From Oscillospiraceae bacterium (GTDB lineage: Bacteria; Bacillota; Clostridia; Oscillospirales; Acutalibacteraceae), in NCBI GenBank assembly GCA_031262125.1, contig JAISII010000023.1, positions 1 through 5,843 of the forward strand: a DNA stretch of 5,843 nucleotides, in the 5' to 3' direction. Both the position numbers and the translations under genes were made by a program. Of this stretch, positions 4,883 through 5,843 are shown piece by piece (within the stretch, counting starts at the first letter, position 1; every line of letters starts with the position of its first letter). Below the pieces are notes generated by a model. The model was not told the DNA's origin and ran no database searches. It saw only the letters and a program-made list of their open reading frames with translations.

Positions 4883-5449
4883 ATGGACGAATTCATTAAG
4901 CAAATCCCTCAAAGGGTTAAAGAACTGCGTGAGATATTGGAAATTAGTGCCGAAGATATGGCAAAAAGCCTTGGCATTACGCCGGAAGAATATGCAAAAT
5001 ATGAGCAGCCGGGGGCAGATATACCGATAAGTGCGTTGTATGCAATTGCTGCAAAGCTAAATGTAGACTTTACGGTGCTGCTTACAGGCGATGCTCCAAA
5101 AATGGACGGTCAGAGCGTTGTGCGTGCCGGAACAGGGGCAGAGGTTGACCGCTATGAGGGCTATAGCTTTGCGTCGCTTGCGTACAACTATAAAGGGCGA
5201 GAAATGGAACCCCTGCTTGTTACGCTTGCACTGGGCAAAGTGCCGCCGCTGGTTTGCCACCAAGGGCAAGAGTTTAACTACTGTTTGCACGGCAAAGTGC
5301 GAGTGATGGTGGGGACACGTGAACACATTTTGTCCCCCGGAGACAGTATTTACTTTAATGCCCAAATTCCCCACGGGCAAAGTGCGGTAGAAGGCGTAGC
5401 AAAGTTTTTAACCGTACTTAACGAGCCGTATAAAATGGCGGGGAAATAA
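4883..5449 (+). CDS. XRE-family transcriptional regulator with C-terminal cupin domain
   Basis: This 188-residue protein is probably a dimeric DNA-binding regulator whose cupin domain senses a small ligand. Residues about 9-67 form a helix-turn-helix of the XRE/HTH_3 type: RVKELREILEISAEDMAKSLGI, then EEYAKYE and IPISALYAIAAKLNVD. Residues about 108-183 are a cupin barrel: HQGQEFNYCLHGKVRVMVG (126-144) as motif 1 and SPGDSIYFNAQIPHG (151-165) as motif 2. His126, Glu130 and His164 are kept, but the second His of the classic HxH is Gln128, so metal binding is uncertain; many XRE-cupins share this ligand-binding rather than enzymatic form. ATG 4883 has GGAG 9 bases upstream; TTG 4877 is only 3 bases from it and less likely. 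The synthetase gene starts 20 bp downstream, so the two are probably one operon and the synthetase is its likeliest target. Confidence 0.9.
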   Translation: MDEFIKQIPQRVKELREILEISAEDMAKSLGITPEEYAKYEQPGADIPISALYAIAAKLNVDFTVLLTGDAPKMDGQSVVRAGTGAEVDRYEGYSFASLAYNYKGREMEPLLVTLALGKVPPLVCHQGQEFNYCLHGKVRVMVGTREHILSPGDSIYFNAQIPHGQSAVEGVAKFLTVLNEPYKMAGK

Positions 5450-5469
5450 AGACGAACAGGAAAAGGCTT

Positions 5470-5843
5470 ATGGACGCATTATTAAAGAGGTATTTACCGA
5501 GAATAGATTTTGACAGTTATGAAGATTTTTTAACAAATTACAGGGTTAATGTGCCCGATGATTTTAACTTTGGTTATGATGTTGTGGACGAATGGGCAAG
5601 GCTGGAGCCGAAAAAGGAAGCCCTTGTTTGGTGCGACGATAATTTAGAGCTTGAACGCTACACCTTTGCCGATGCCAAACGACTTTCGGACAAGGCTGCA
5701 AACTTTTTTATTGCCAACGGCATAAAAAAAGGCGACGTTGTTTTGCTGGTGCTAAAGCAACGCCCCGAGGTTTGGTGGGCAATGGTTGCACTGTGCAAAA
5801 TAGGGGCAATTTGCATACCCGGCACATATCAGCTTAAAAAGAA
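5470..5843 (+). CDS. AMP-forming acyl-CoA synthetase, N-terminal fragment
   Basis: The frame opens at ATG 5470 and stays open to the window edge, giving 124 complete codons and two extra bases with no stop. AGGAAAAGG (5458-5466) is the ribosome binding site. The visible part reads as the start of an ANL-superfamily acid-CoA ligase: FNFGYDVVDEWA at residues about 33-44, ALVWCDDN, YTFADAKRLSDKAANFF, GIKKGDVVLLVLKQRPE (about 85-101) and MVALCKIGAICIPGTYQL. This most resembles the acetyl/medium-chain acyl-CoA synthetase branch, whose members usually have a PATHQL-like end here; PGTYQL is a small variation. The enzyme would activate a carboxylate with ATP and CoA in the cytoplasm. The ATP-binding P-loop, adenylate motifs and C-terminal lid are outside the window, so substrate cannot be told. 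Confidence 0.88.
   Translation, partial: MDALLKRYLPRIDFDSYEDFLTNYRVNVPDDFNFGYDVVDEWARLEPKKEALVWCDDNLELERYTFADAKRLSDKAANFFIANGIKKGDVVLLVLKQRPEVWWAMVALCKIGAICIPGTYQLKK

Overview
The window looks like chromosomal DNA of a low-GC, strictly anaerobic Firmicute, most likely a gut-type Clostridia species. The reasons are a pyruvate:ferredoxin oxidoreductase end, GGAG-type ribosome binding sites at good spacing, AT-rich intergenic regions, A/T-leaning codon use, and G/C-rich hairpin repeats set in AT-rich spacers. The taxonomic call is inference from style and gene content; no rRNA is present.

Layout, left to right. (1) 1-300 is the C-terminal end of pyruvate:ferredoxin (flavodoxin) oxidoreductase. 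(2) A 120-bp gap holds a palindrome around a TATAAT and a terminator-like hairpin. It leads into a 165-residue single-pass membrane protein with a lipocalin-like outer domain (421-918). (3) 919-1381 is non-coding. It holds an intrinsic terminator, a five-unit 7-bp tandem repeat, copy 1 of a nested inverted-repeat (MITE-like) element and an extra stray element end. (4) A malic enzyme lies on the minus strand (1382-2548). (5) A 260-bp divergent promoter region follows. (6) An alpha-phosphoglucomutase of the PgcA type lies on the plus strand (2809-4527). (7) 4528-4882 is non-coding and almost filled by copy 2 of the element. (8) An XRE/cupin regulator (4883-5449) sits 20 bp ahead of an AMP-forming acyl-CoA synthetase (5470 onward) that runs off the window.

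The proteins are central metabolism plus one regulated pair. Malic enzyme makes pyruvate from malate, PFOR turns pyruvate into acetyl-CoA and reduced ferredoxin, the mutase links glucose-6-P to glucose-1-P for polymer and envelope precursors, and the ligase activates a carboxylic acid to its CoA thioester, probably under control of the XRE/cupin protein. These genes are not one operon.

I found no new defence or biosynthetic system. The item most worth a second look is the repeat family. Two copies about 3.5 kb apart share 12-13 bp terminal inverted repeats, an inner 21-bp inverted repeat and about 46/56 identical bases in the left core. The small side hairpin beside the right terminus has a completely different sequence in each copy yet still pairs in both, which suggests that the fold itself is maintained.
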